Assembly: GCF_003589595.1 (NCBI RefSeq)
Contig: NW_020653713.1
Coordinates: 6,920,691 to 6,984,690 of the forward strand
Reading direction: 5' to 3'
Source: Hyposmocoma kahamanoa
Taxonomy: Eukaryota; Arthropoda; Insecta; Lepidoptera; Cosmopterigidae
DNA length: 64,000 bases
Both the position numbers and the translations under genes were made by a program. Positions 23,496 through 35,690 of the stretch are shown one piece after another. The notes below the pieces were generated by a model. The model did not search any database. It had not been told where the DNA came from and saw only the letters and a program-made list of their open reading frames with translations. Numbering within the stretch: position 1 is the first letter of the stretch; every line of letters starts with the position of its first letter.

Positions 23496-26400
23496 ATGCA
23501 AAGTGTAATTAACACGGTGAAGGGCACGGCTCTCGGCGTTGCAGGGTACCTGACGCCTGTACTCAAGGTGGGTAGTAATGTATTCATCTCCGTTCCTGAA
23601 CCAATTGTTTATCATTGTGCTAATAAACTTTATCTTTTAAATGGCCGTTTATTATGTCCTATCATTGTACCTATTCAGTATCATTGGCAAATGTGATTAA
23701 AGAATATAAATTTGCATTTTTTTAATGACAATTACTGAGTAACTTTTTCTGGTCAATATTTATTATATCTACGTAAAATGATTGGTCTTTGCAGTTATTA
23801 AGATACTGTAGTACAAACCTATATCAAATTAAGAGAGCATTTGCAGGAGTCTAAGTTTCAAGAGACAGGAGTGCTGACCCCAGAGGAGTTTGTGGCTGCG
23901 GGGGAACACCTTGTGCACCACTGTCCTACGTGGCAGTGGGCGCGCGGCGAAGAGGGAAAGGCGCGCTCATACCTACCTGCCGACAAGCAGTTCCTCATCA
24001 CACGAAATGTGCCATGCTACAGGCGATGTAAACAGGTATACTGGCATCTTTTCGTCATCGAATTCTTAGGTTCTTGCGATTGTTGCACTTTGGGAATAAA
24101 ACTATTTTTTGGATCTGAATTGCATATATTTATTAACAAAGCAACATTTCGGGTGCATTACAGGTCCCAAGGTCACAGCTGATGGAGATGGTAAAAACAA
24201 TAACCCGTTATGTTTAAATATTAGGCCTTTAGATTGCGTCCATGAATGTGGGACCTGTAGGGCTACCACAAAAGGGTGTGACTTGCACGCTGTCGACATA
24301 AAGCACCTCATGATTTATGTCGCCCACAGATCAGTATCTTGATACGACTATTCTCTCATAGAGATCCCAGGCTATACGTCACTATCACACAAGTCGCACT
24401 CTGTCGTGCTAGCCCTTCTGTAAAGGACCCGAAACATTGGTTTGTTTAAAAAACATCTACATAATTTAGATCTAAAATATAGTTTAGTTTAATTTCCAAT
24501 TCACGAGTTTCCATCTTTCAACAATCTTATCACCATCCCATTAGTTGGATGGTACATATGTTTTCTTCCTCCATTTATCTCTACCACCATCTCATTGTTC
24601 ATTCCCTTCATACAGTTAACTTTTACACAATCCAGCTGTCTTTTCTTTGATTATTTATTTTAATTTTCAATCAACATAATGACTGTTTAAGAGTTTAAGA
24701 GTTTGTTTAAATAAGACTATTGAGTGAACCCCACACTTGGCATTGCTACCTATTGATTATAGTAATTAGTCTACATGTAATACTTTTAAGGACTTGTAAA
24801 AAGTTTGTCGAAAATTGCCTCCAGTGCAACGGAACAAGATATGTCAATGTGTAGGTTGATGTGCTGTTGACTGTACATACTGTCCATACCTATTTCTGCT
24901 GCCAGTTTTGTAGGGTACGGTTGCTGGTCAAACTGCAAACATGGGACTTGTCACCTTAATGTCTCAGGGCGATGGGTGCATTGTCAGTGACTGTCAGATC
25001 TTTGTGATTTAAAGTTCATTGCTCGAGTGATACAGCAACGGTTATGGGTAGGAATGTAGCTTACAACCAGCGGCATAACTTATTCGTCCTGTCACTTGAT
25101 TGTCATAAAATAATTATTCATCAGTATTATTTTATTGGATATGCAGATAGAGTACTGCGAGGACAAAGAAAAGGTGATAGAAGACGAGCAGGATGAGGAT
25201 GGTGGGTGGGTGGACACACATCACTATGACAACACTGGCTCACCCAGTTTGGAGGAAAAAGTGAGTTAGTGATAACAGGATAAAACTTTTTTTTTTCCAA
25301 AAGGCTCATTGAAGTTATATTTTGTTTAATGAACTTCATTTAACTTAATTAATGAGACAAAATGCAGTTTAAAATCTATAATTATCCTACTTATTTGGTG
25401 ATAATTACTTAGTAATATTATTTCAAAGAACTGGGCTAGGCTATTGATTTATTGTCATCAAAAATATCATAATAAATATACTATAACTATTGTTGACTCA
25501 CTGATGCTTACGCCTCATTTTCCACTTTACATTTGGAAATATATATTGTAAAAGCAAGATGTTTTCGATTCAGGGGTGATGGCAGTATTGTTAACTATAG
25601 GCTTTATAGTTCATATTTGAAATTGAAAACATGAGTTCTTTGAAATTTCACAGCATTGATAAGGCCATATCTGAATTAACACTAAAATTTTTTAAATTGG
25701 ATTGGACCACAACTAGAGCTGCTTTTGTTGTACAGGTATGTGATATGACGTTGGAAGCGGCAGATGCAGGCGACAGTGAGGGGGAGGGACGGGGATCAGG
25801 CGAGGGGGATGACAACGACGACGATGATGACGAAGATGGGGAGGCAGAGGACATGGAGCAGTTTCAAGAGTCCGGATTGCTGGATGAGGTTGACCCCGTA
25901 AGTATCAGCACTCATAATCGTAACACCGTGGATATTCTTATAAAAAATATATTACAAATACCAAATGGAATGTACTGTTATTAAACAATAGTAATAATTT
26001 GTTGATAATGTTGGATGTTGGCAGTCGACAGCGCTGGCACCGCGGCGTGAGTCCAAAGTAGAGACGGAGAAACCGCGAGGTGTGGGGGGTGCTGGCGAGA
26101 CGGACGATATTCTGCGCACGCGCACCTACGACCTGCACATAACCTACGACAAGTACTATCAAACGCCGCGCCTCTGGCTCATCGGCTACGATGAGGTTAC
26201 CATACATTGTCGATACTTAGATTCGTATTTTGCATGAACGAATGAAATATTTCATATTGCACGTAAAAAATTACAATTACATATACCTCTTGCAATGGCT
26301 CTACTACATACCAACTGGCCAGCTTGGATTCAATAGACAAGCGTGTCAGGAGGCTTATAAGTGACTCGGAATTAGTAGACGCGAAGCTGCAGCGCCTTGA

Positions 26401-27731
26401 ACACAGCCGTACCTGCTTATCGGTTACAGCATATATCACGGAGAACGATGGAATTACACGATTTAATTTCGCCTTCCCCTTTCCATCATCGGGGGACCAG
26501 ACGTAGGTTTGGATTCCACCCCCATGTTGTGGATATTCCAACGATTTGCACAAAGCGTTATGCTTCCATATTCATATGGCGAACGGCTAAGGAGTGAAAT
26601 TCCCTGCCTGCAGACGTGTTCCCTGAACGTTATAACTTGAGTCTTTTCAAGACGAGAGTGAATAAGCATTATTTAGGTGTGCATATTCCATCACCTGAGG
26701 TCAAATGCGCACTTAAATTTGTATAAAAAAAACCCAAGTATCTTAGAATAAGATAAAGTTATTTTAAAGTTAAATATATATAGTCTTTATATTTCTCGCA
26801 TTTTTGTTGGTGTCCGACTACGTAGGCAACCACTTTTCTTTGTTTGTTCATGCAAGACCGATTAGTCTTAAGTTTAAAATGCTTAATCTAGGTATTGCTG
26901 CTGTCGAACATAAGTTTTGATATTTCTGTACCAGCTTTCATTTGCCGTTAAATACCCATTGTTTAATGGAGTCATCGAATATGTCTATTGATATGGTCGA
27001 AAAAATTTTGGCAGAATCACACTCTGTTAAGCGTGGAGCAGATGTACGAGGACGTGTCGCAGGACCACGCCAAGAAGACCGTCACCATGGAATCCCACCC
27101 GCACCTCTCCGGGCCAAGCATGGCCTCCGTTCACCCTTGCCGGTAATTACGCATCTTTTTCCTGGTCATGATTTTAGCAACTTATATGTGTACCAACAGA
27201 GCCCCAACTGTTAAGCCGATTTCGGCATATTATTATGTAATACCTAAAGATTTGTCTTAATCACATGACCATGGCTGTAATAAGAAGAAAAAAGACTCGA
27301 GGATATTATTTGGGGCATTATAATCATGGTAGCCTGCATGCAATCGTACTATTTACGTGCAGTTGTGATGAAAAAAAGATTGAACACAAGCAGCTATTTT
27401 ACACGATTGAACCTTCAGCAAATTAAGTTACTTCCATTTTTATTAAGTAAAACTATTCAACAAATCATATGCATCCCATTGGACATCGGTCTCCACTATG
27501 GTTAGGATTTTAAGTCATACTTCACATAGTCCTCTTTTAATAATAATAATAATAATGCGTGTGGGCTACAGGCACGCGGAGGTGATGAAGAAGATAATCG
27601 AGACGGTGACGGAGAGTGGCGGCGAGATGGGAGTGCACTGCTACCTCATAGTGTTCCTGAAATTCGTGCAAACCGTCATCCCCACTATCGAGTACGATTT
27701 CACGCAAAACTTCTCTATTAACAAGTCTTAG
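23496..27731 (+). CDS. Atg3: Atg3, autophagy E2-like conjugating enzyme
   Basis: Seven exons (23496-23567, 23847-24035, 25147-25260, 25736-25897, 26025-26195, 27015-27142, 27572-27731) join in phase to 331 residues, the usual Atg3 length. Atg3 transfers Atg8/LC3 from Atg7 to phosphatidylethanolamine on the growing autophagosome membrane. The N-terminus ([19 protein letters not shown]) is the membrane-sensing amphipathic helix. Residues about 138-168 form the long acidic flexible loop. [19 protein letters not shown] and the GYDE block belong to the E2 core, followed by [19 protein letters not shown] and the catalytic HPC motif with Cys278, the last full codon of exon 6. The C-terminus is [16 protein letters not shown].. 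Exon 7 starts just after an (AAT)n run. No truncation; the start is fixed by the conserved helix. Confidence 0.96.
24893..25110 (+). repeat. Repeat family B, copy 2
   Basis: It lies in Atg3 intron 2. It shares the cacatgggacttgtcacctt-type block (here catgggacttgtcaccttaa), the atctttgtgatttaaagtt block and the end motif ttattcgtcctgtcacttg with the copies at 1515 and 48216. Confidence 0.65.
26280..26730 (+). mobile_element. LINE C-terminal fragment
   Basis: In Atg3 intron 5. The block around 26530-26690 (acggctaaggagtg, cctgcctgcagacgtgttcc, cttttcaagacgagagtgaa) is closely repeated at 39900-40100. There it translates to SFIWGTAKEWNALPADLFP and LGLFKTRVNRHYL, the end of a non-LTR polymerase. 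This copy is frame-broken. Confidence 0.65.
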
Positions 27732-27860
27732 AGTCAAAACGCGGCTTGTTTTATAATTTCACGGCTAGCCTATTCATTGAGCGTCACTGATGACCAATTA
27801 CGGTAACATATAAACCTAACACGCGCTCCAAATCGACTGTCCTCTATGTTTTGCTGATAA

Positions 27861-28493
27861 TAGGGATGCACGATTTTTTGCTTTGAATCGATTTTTTTGA
27901 TCGTAATGAATCAATCGGTCCAGAGATCGGATCGTATGGTCTCGAATCGATCTTATAAAAATCGTTTCAAATTTTAATTAATAAACAAATTATGACAGCC
28001 TTTTTGACTTCAATCGGTTACGAAAGTCGTATTTCAAAGTGATACTAGCCAGTGAGAAAAGAGGTTCAGATGGCACAGAAGCAGCGACAATCGCCAAATA
28101 TTGTAGACTTATTGTACTTGGGCTCTCGGAATTCTCGCGCATGCTCGAGATTGCTCGCGCGTTCCGCGGAAGATTTGGGTCGTATCTAGTTTATACGTTA
28201 TACGATTGACCATAAAGTTCATTGTGCTATGTACAATATCGTTACAAAAATTCGCTTCCATTCCGCCGCAATATAAATTGAGCCTTAGATGTTGCCAGAC
28301 TGCTTTTCTTGCAGTTCAATAAAAAATCTGGGCTCAGAAAGAGACTGTTTAAATTATCAATACGATCTAGACGATTCGATTTGCTTTAATGTTGAATTTA
28401 CTTAAAAATCGCATTGTAATAAATCGGTACAAAAAATTGTTAGATGGTATACACTTGAATCGATCTTCAGAAAAATCGTAATGTGCATCCCTA
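27861..28493. mobile_element. Non-autonomous hAT-type element (633 bp)
   Basis: Termini are tagggatgcacgatt and the inverted aatcgtaatgtgcatcccta. It is flanked by an exact 8-bp duplication gctgataa (27853-27860 and 28494-28501), the hAT signature. No transposase ORF. It sits about 130 bp after the Atg3 stop, and AATAAA at 28682 lies beyond it, so it may be inside the Atg3 3' UTR. Confidence 0.88.
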
Positions 28494-28730
28494 GCTGATA
28501 ATGCGTGAAGAGAAGCAATACCACCATGACGATCCTACCAGAGATTCAAAATAATCTGTGTAGACAACAACAACTTATAGGAGTGCGCGTGACGCCAGTC
28601 TGCAATCGCCACAATATTGTTTTTTAAGAAGTGTACAGTACAAAGCTAAAACGCTTTAGCTTGCATTTAATATCAAATTGCAATAAAGCATTTGTTTGTC
28701 ATTAATCTAAACTTATGAACATTGATCAGA

Positions 28731-28814
28731 ATATCGACTGTGAACTGGCAATCGGCACTATCTCAATTTTGACAACTTTAGTTTTAGTACCGATTGCCAG
28801 TTCACAGTCGATAT
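28731..28814. repeat. Perfect 25-bp inverted repeat, 34-nt loop
   Basis: Arms 28731-28755 and 28790-28814 are exact reverse complements (atatcgactgtgaactggca then atcgg). The following stretch to about 28990 has short self-complementary pieces (gcgtagcgagg, ctcactatagcgag). Confidence 0.85.
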
Positions 28815-29455
28815 GTAATAGTTTTTTGTTATGCGAGGCTGCAAAGTTGTTGTTTGACGCGAGTGATTGTATTGAAACCTGAGCAAACGAAGGAAGCTCT
28901 GAGCGTAGCGAGGGTTTCAAGACACGAGACGCGAAACAACTTTGTGCCGAGCGAATCACACAACTTTTCACCTCACTATAGCGAGGAAAATGGTAGATGA
29001 AAAAAAAAACAATTAAACTAAAAAAAATTAGTGTTTTAAATTAAAAGAAAAAGTTCATCTTCGGATGCGTTCTGAATTTACACCTCATCAATTTTTATTC
29101 TTGCTTGTACTTTTATTTTGTGATTATTGAAATTATTTTATTTCTTCAACGAATTAAAATAATTTAATAAACCCAATTAGTTATTATTGTCAATTTAATG
29201 TCAACAATAATAAGAATGAAATATACCAACGGATTTATATTACATAAATAAGTAATATACGACAAGTCGCTTATTTGAACATGTCATTATTATTTTTTTC
29301 ATCAAAAAGAAAAGTTAGGACACCACAGTCCATGCATCGTCAAGTTCGAATTTCGAAAACCTTTTCCACGCTAGCGTGCAAAAAACTCTTGTGTGCGCAG
29401 ATTTCTAAGGAGAAAGAAAGCCTTTCCGAGCTACGGTGAAAAATTTATTTACTTA

Positions 29456-29965
29456 AGTAAATTTACGAAGTTTAGACTTCGATAAACAGAGACAGAAAGT
29501 GGAGACTGCCTTACGACTGCATTTGTTTGTCTCGGATTTTTTTGGGATTCGAGAAATCACTTAGGTACAGTCAACAGTACATCAGACTACACATTTTTGG
29601 CGTGTATACATACAATCAACAGCACATCACACTACACATTGACGTATCTTGTTCCGTTGTACTGGAGGCGATTTTCGAATAAAAATGTGTAGGCTGATGT
29701 ACTATTGTTCGTACATCAAAAATTGACGTTATTTGGGATAGGTAGGTAGAGCATATTTATCAAAATTTTGAATTATTTTTTGTTGGAATTTTCCTAAATA
29801 TTCCGAAAAATTGGTAGTTGAGATAAATATAGTCTACCTACTGCTTATCCCAAATAACGTCAATTTTTAATTTACTTAAGTGATTTCCAGAATCCCGGAA
29901 AAATCCAGGACAAAAAATGTAGTTGCAAGGCAGTCTCCACTCTCTGTCTCTGTTCCTCGAAGTTT
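29456..29965. mobile_element. Nested inverted-repeat element
   Basis: The outer arms, about 100 bp each, share acttcg, acagagacag, gtggagactgcctt, tttttggattc-like and gaaatcactta blocks in inverted orientation (29460-29570 against 29870-29965). Inside lies a second inverted pair, aattgacgttatttgggata with gtaggtag at 29708 against 29840-29875. The centre also contains copies of a tacagtcaacagtacatca / tgatgtactattg motif seen near 13985 and 24830. No ORF. Confidence 0.7.
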
Positions 29966-30699
29966 AGTTAAACTCTTATCTATTCCGATCACTGGATAAA
30001 AATGAAGGAGTAATGAAAGAATTGTCTACTTATAAGGTCGGGTTCACATTTCTATCATTTTGGCGTGTCATATAATCACTGCGTCACTGACCCATTACCG
30101 ATAACGACGCGTCGCGCATGTCACGTGTCAATTCATCAGAGACACAGACTAGATATACTACAGACACTACAGAGATGCAGATACGCCAAAATGATGTCAC
30201 TGCGAACCCGGCATCATTTCCTGTATGAACTTGGCATCACTTTCTGTAATGCTGTTAGAGCTTTAGTGAACAAGAGCTAAATCGGAGGCAATTCTCGCAG
30301 AAATCAATGGTTGGTTACTAAAAATTATTAAGTAATTAATAAGTAATTATCCCCAAGATTATAAGATTATTTATTGCTCTTGATCCTTTCCAATGCAATT
30401 TTTATAGGGAACATTCCTGTTTGGGTTTTGACCTTCGGTCATTGATCTGATACAATAAATTGTAGAAAAGAGATTTGAACTAGATCCTGTCCGCCGTTTA
30501 ATTCTTAAAAACGCCGCACGTCTGTGACGGTAAATTTTAGTTCACTTATCGTGACTGCAAAAGTGCCGTGTGCGTCACAACAGTGGCGCTGCAACTGCGT
30601 TTCCAAATATTGTATGAAAATTATAAAATAAACCGATTTCAAAAGTTCGTGATATTACATCTATTTGCCAAGTTTTATTGAAATCGGTTACCGGAAAGT

Positions 30700-31075
30700 G
30701 CGCGAAACCCACAGACATGTATCTAGATACATGATTCTATCTAGATAGAAGTTGATTAAAAATTAAAGTTTAAATTTTTAAGTAATCAAACTTTTTTAAA
30801 AACAACTTGTAATAATGGACATAACTATCTTGTTTAGGTATTTTTCTACTATATTAATATTTCACGACTACTTGTAATCAAGGAATACTTGAATAGTTAT
30901 GTCCATTATTACAAGTTGTTTAAAAAAAAAGTTTGATTACTTAAAAATTTAAACTTTAATTTTTAATCAACTTCAAATATTAAAATTATTGTAATGGAAT
31001 ACAATGTGGCACGCTCGGTTTTCATACAAATTGCTGTACTTGCGACGTCTATCTAGATATATGTCTGTGGCGAAA
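30700..31075. mobile_element. Long near-perfect palindrome with outer inverted repeats
   Basis: Arms 30748-30828 and 30893-30974 (about 81 bp) match almost perfectly, beginning gaagttgattaaaaattaaa and ending ggacataactat, around a loop of about 64 nt. Outer flanks carry the inverted pair ccacagacatgtatctagat (about 30708) and atctagatatatgtctgtgg (about 31055). This is a fold-back element able to extrude a cruciform. Confidence 0.8.
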
Positions 31076-31524
31076 TCGGATTTTACACCTAGTTTTCCAC
31101 CCTTAGCGGTGGAATAGTTTCTTCAAATTTAAATGGGACCAAATGATTGAATGAATTGAGGCACCCCCTTTCTAACAAAAAAAGAATCTTCAAAATCATA
31201 ACACGTATTTTGAAACTTCTTTGAAGTCGGTTAATTAGTAATGGCGCGGCTGCAGTGCCACAGTGGCGCCACTATTGGCTTTTACAAACGTTTAATTTGA
31301 AAGCGCCCTGAGGCCCATAATGGTAACTCCTTGTCCGGTATTAAGTGCATATTGGCTGAACTCAGATCTAGAGATGCATATCAAGGTCTCCTGAAATAGT
31401 AGGAATAATTATTGGCATCTTGGATGATGTCATTACAAGTGACCAAAATTTTATTGCAGCTCAAGTTGGATTTATTAATACGGGTCTAAATGTCATTTGA
31501 CTAACTTTACTTTTAGTTACTTAA

Positions 31525-32735
31525 ACAGGCCATAGTATAAGACATGTATGGTAACTTCATACAAATGTAGCAGCGTGACTTTGTGTGCGCGTCTGCCGCG
31601 TACCGTGTACCGATGAACACGCAGAACAATGCATACAGTAGAAGTGGTTAGTTAGCGTAGTACGCAGTCCAACTGTAGGCGTATTTCGCCTACTTGAGCT
31701 CAGTCCGCCATTGTCGCTTTCTGCGTTTTCTGCGGTTGTGTCAATTCTTTGGCGCAAATTCTCTAAAATCGTAGGAAAAATCAGTTATTGTGATTTTTTG
31801 GAGTGCAAAAGTGATAGCCGCACCAAAAATATTACCCGTGGTGGTATTTCATATCATCGGTAAGTTTTTATTTTAATGAATTTTAAGTTTTCTTATTATC
31901 GAATTGGTTTTTGGTATCGTAATAAACGAAAGTAAATTAATAAAATGCATTATAATCGAGTTTTATCTTTTGGAGAACTAAGTATAAACGTCTCGAATTT
32001 TCCACGCTAGTAGCTAATCAAAAGCTTAGCGAAAAAATGCTTCATGAGTGTTTTATTAATTTTAGACTAAGTTCATTATGCAATGTGTGCATTAAAGAAG
32101 ACTTCTATTGTCGAGAAAATATCACTTTTTTATTCGTTCAGATGTTAGTCTTTCGTTGCAGTCCAGCTACTGGCCGCAAGATGGCAGCACGTTGAATAAA
32201 ATTTCAGTATAAAATCACGACGCAACTTGCAATATAAGTATTGAACTTTCAACAATATGAAGACTGGGTAAAGTTTAAATTATATTAACAGTCCAGAATT
32301 TGTTACACCTTTTTAAATTAGAAACTACGACCAATTATTATCCAGTTTTCATAGTGTTTATCGATTTCGATACTTCCAACAAACACTACTACACCAAATT
32401 TATTTTTTGTTAGGTAATTTTCTGTTATTTTTGTAAACAGCCAAATTTATTTACTAATATTATGTTCTCAGAATTTTGTTAAAAAAATTAAGAAACAAAA
32501 TAAAAACAGAACAGGTCCAAAATTAAGTTGGTGTAGTGTTCATAAGCTTAAGGAACTTTCATAGTTTTTTTTCTTTCGTGGACGAACAAGTTCGCATAAT
32601 CTTAGTAGGTCGTCTCACGCGCCTTTCATTATTATGCGAATGTGTGCACACATACAAGCCGCGCTGCTACTGTGTATGGAGTTACCATACTTGCCTTATG
32701 CTACTGCGTACATGCGCAGTGATTCCGTTGCTAGA
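31525..32735 (+). mobile_element. THAP-like/P-type transposon remnant
   Basis: Inverted ends share a catgtatggtaacttcatac / gtatggagttaccatactt pair plus a gtagcagcg block. At about 31787 a frame reads C-D-F-L-E-C-K-S-D-S-R..G-G-I-S-Y-H-R followed directly by a gtaagt splice donor. This is the pattern of the first half of a THAP zinc finger (C-x2-4-C..SFHRFP) as in P-element-type transposases. Diverged copies of this exon and its flanks recur at about 54160-54540 and 55420-55790 on the minus strand. No full transposase. An unrelated small element is nested at 32383-32541. Confidence 0.5.
32383..32541. mobile_element. Small MITE with aacactac termini, copy 1
   Basis: Termini are aacactactacacc and ggtgtagtgttc. 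The body (tctgttatttttgtaaacag, aacagaacaggtccaaa) is about 85 percent like the copy at 48497-48668 by eye. No ORF. Confidence 0.7.
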
Positions 32736-33492
32736 AGACGCTATTTACCTTTACTTGTTAAGTACTCTGTAATTGTAACACATGTGCGTAAAACGAACAC
32801 GATCGTTATGACGTCACACTTGGGCCAAAAAGCGCAGACGCATCTGATATTTTATTCATAGCGTATTTTATATATTTAAGTGCTATTTTTATGTTCTCAC
32901 TACTTTTACGTTTTAGATCTTAACTCGCGAACAATAAAATCGGGCACCTAAGAAATTACAGTGGACTGCAAAGGTGAAAATTACTTTAATTAAGATAATT
33001 TTTCTGTTCTTTTTTATTAATCGATAATGATGTGATCGTGGGTGGTGGTTTCTTAGCATAAAAATTTTATTTCGTCGATTAATTAAATTTAGTAAAAAGA
33101 AAATGAAACGCCTGTAGTGAAGAGCTTATAAGCTTCTTACATTAAATTAATGATTCCACTCTTACTCCATTATTACTCAAGTAATTTGAAATTTTGCAGT
33201 TCACTAAATGCTCAATTTTATTACCGTTGAGTGTATAGTACTATTTTCTAAAGCCCAAGCTTCAGAGTCGTTAGAGTATGACCGAAACAGGCGAAAATAA
33301 TTATAAGTAACTACAAGTATTTTTAATTAATAAGTACCATTACCATATTCTGATACCGTCTTGTATGTATATTTCATTCAAATATTGAATGACACTTGAA
33401 TATTAAGACAACCGCATATCTTACTACATCAGTTTTGTTTATAGTGACCCTCCCTATCAACGTCTTGGTTATACGGGAAGAGCATTCTATAA

Positions 33493-33655
33493 GGGTGCAT
33501 ACAGATCTAGCGTATGCGCCGCGAACAAACTGCGTGTGCGCTGCGGTACACGCGTGCTGTTAAATACCTGTTAATGTATATGACCCGCAAATAGATCGCA
33601 CAACTTAAGGCACGTGTACAGCTTGCGGTCCTTTCGCGAACTGTACGCACCCTGA
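33493..33655. repeat. Inverted-repeat element with agggtgc termini
   Basis: It runs from agggtgcatacag to ctgtacgcaccct, with inner CG-rich inverted pieces (cgtatgcgccgcgaac / cctttcgcgaac). Short, no ORF, and no clear target duplication. Confidence 0.5.
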
Positions 33656-33952
33656 CCTGTCCAAGCAAGCCCGAGATCTTCTCAGTCAGGTTCTGTCCCT
33701 AGATCAGCCCGTTTGCACAAACTTCATTCGGTTCTGAAAAGGTTAGTGCCTTGGGTGAGCTGCCCCGGGTGCACGTACAGCTCCCTCCCTATTTTCCAGA
33801 TAAGTACCGGTACTTACCGGTACTACAGCTCCGGAGCTGCTAAAAGACCACTTAATAAAAGTTCTTATGATACATTCCAACGAAATAGGGTCACAATAGA
33901 CTTCTGTAAAACTTGAATAACTCTGAAGCATTGAGTCCAAAAAATGGTACTG

Positions 33953-34252
33953 TAACGGTGAGGCCAGATGAGCATGTTTTAATGAGTTGTGAGGCGCGTA
34001 ATTAGGAATGAACTTCGGTCACACTGTGACGTCTTTGTGCGGGTAGAGGGAGGTTGGCGACAAGAAAGCGAGGAAAACATTTGTTGGCATGTGGCATACT
34101 AATTTTCAAATTTGGATGTAAACATAAACTTCCATATATTAATTAGTATCATAGTATATGGAACTGCCCACATTTTATCTTTCATACTGGGTACATACCC
34201 AGGTTAGCGCGACTCACAACTCCCATGATTACGCTCGTCTGGCCTCACCTTA
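33953..34252. mobile_element. MITE with ggtgaggccaga termini
   Basis: The left end ggtgaggccagatgagc is matched by the inverted right end gctcgtctggcctcacc. About 300 bp, no ORF. Confidence 0.72.
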
Positions 34253-34794
34253 AATGAAGTTTTACACTGTACAAATGTAGTATGTACACTAGATTTGCCG
34301 ATCGGCTGTAGCTTTTTATATCTTGCATATTATTTTTGTCATATAAAATTATTATTTTGCTAAGAATGTATTTGTTATAAACTAAATAAAAACACAAATA
34401 AATAATATATTGTTTAATTAATTATTCAATTATATCACATCCTTTATGTACAAATAATCTGGTTTCATAGGAAAATAAAGATTATAATATGAAGCCCGTA
34501 CCACTATATAAAAACTATAATACATAAAATGATAGAACTGCCTAGCAACAACTACGCCTCGAAAACGCTTCAACGTGTTGCGAAATGTAATTGAATTACA
34601 AAATATTCGTTTATTCCCAGTAGTTCCAAATGAAACTATATTTTCGGATCAAAATTCAGTATATTTGTTTTTTCAAACAAACCAACGCTTCAAGCTTTTT
34701 ACATGTCACAAGGTCACGGTTGACTGAGATTGTAAAGTCATGAACCAGTTCTAATATTATATACAAACCATCCTTTTTTGCACAATAATTTTAA

Positions 34795-34965
34795 GTGCCT
34801 CTGTTACCATATTGTACTGCCACACATAGGTCCCGGGTAATATGTGTATGGCCTACATTTATTTCTCTCGAAAGTTTGGATGTAATTTTGTGGTTAGACA
34901 ACCACAAATTTGATGTGTGTGACCATGGTACCCGCGGTACAGGGTTTCCCTAGTGCGGGGCTTGA
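34795..34965 (+). repeat. tRNA-derived SINE, copy 5 (damaged head)
   Basis: It contains cacataggtcccgggt, gtatggcctacatttatttc, agacaaccacaaattt and ctagtgcggggcttgac, in the order seen in the other copies. The A-box region is degraded. Confidence 0.7.
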
Positions 34966-35394
34966 CTATGACCTATTTATTTATTTAAAATACAAAAGTA
35001 ATTAATTGAACCATTTTATTTATAATTTAGCTCTGTATATTTCCTTCGTTAATCTACATTAATCCAAACCAAAGAGCATTTTTTCATAATAACGGGACAA
35101 ATAAGTCGTGCGCCTGGTATGCTTCACCTTTTAGCAACATAAATTTAGGCTACATTAAATGTATTAATTAATATGAAATTAGATATAAAATAAAACATAT
35201 TATAATAAGTTGTACTACAGGGAGTACAGCTGCTTGAGATTTTGCATCTTTTTCTTTGGAATATTTGTTTGACAAAACAAACGACATTTGCGAATCAGAT
35301 CCGAAAAACCAGTTTCACTTCCAATATATGAAAGCCTAAGGCTGCAAAATGACGGAACGGTGGTGCATTCAGCGGGGCGTTCGTTTGCATGTAC

Positions 35395-35690
35395 ATAGCG
35401 CACAAATCGACACCTCCTACGTAAAGTATTGTATGTCGAAATTGCCAAGTTTAAAGGGGCGCGTTTTAAAGTTAGAAATTCCCTCATCTAATAGATCATC
35501 TAACCGATATCTAGGATTTTGTAATACTCTGTGTAACGAGCTTTGCCGAATAAAACTGAGAAATGCTATAGTCACATGTTATGCTCATTACGGTGAATTC
35601 AGAACTTTAAAACGCTCCCCTGTAAACTTGGCAATTTCGACATACGATACTTTACGTAGGAGGGGTCGAAATGTGTATCTTGTGTTGGAT
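35395..35690. mobile_element. Long inverted-repeat element
   Basis: Arms of about 90 bp face each other. The left contains ctcctacgtaaagtattgta and gaaattgccaagttt plus gcgttttaaagtt. The right contains aactttaaaacgc, aaacttggcaatttc and tacgatactttacgtaggag. Apparent ORFs across it are artefacts of the palindrome. Confidence 0.75.

Noticed and set aside
25631..25984. Separate 117-aa protein with an acidic run
   Set aside because: It is Atg3 exon 4 (25736-25897) extended into its flanking introns.
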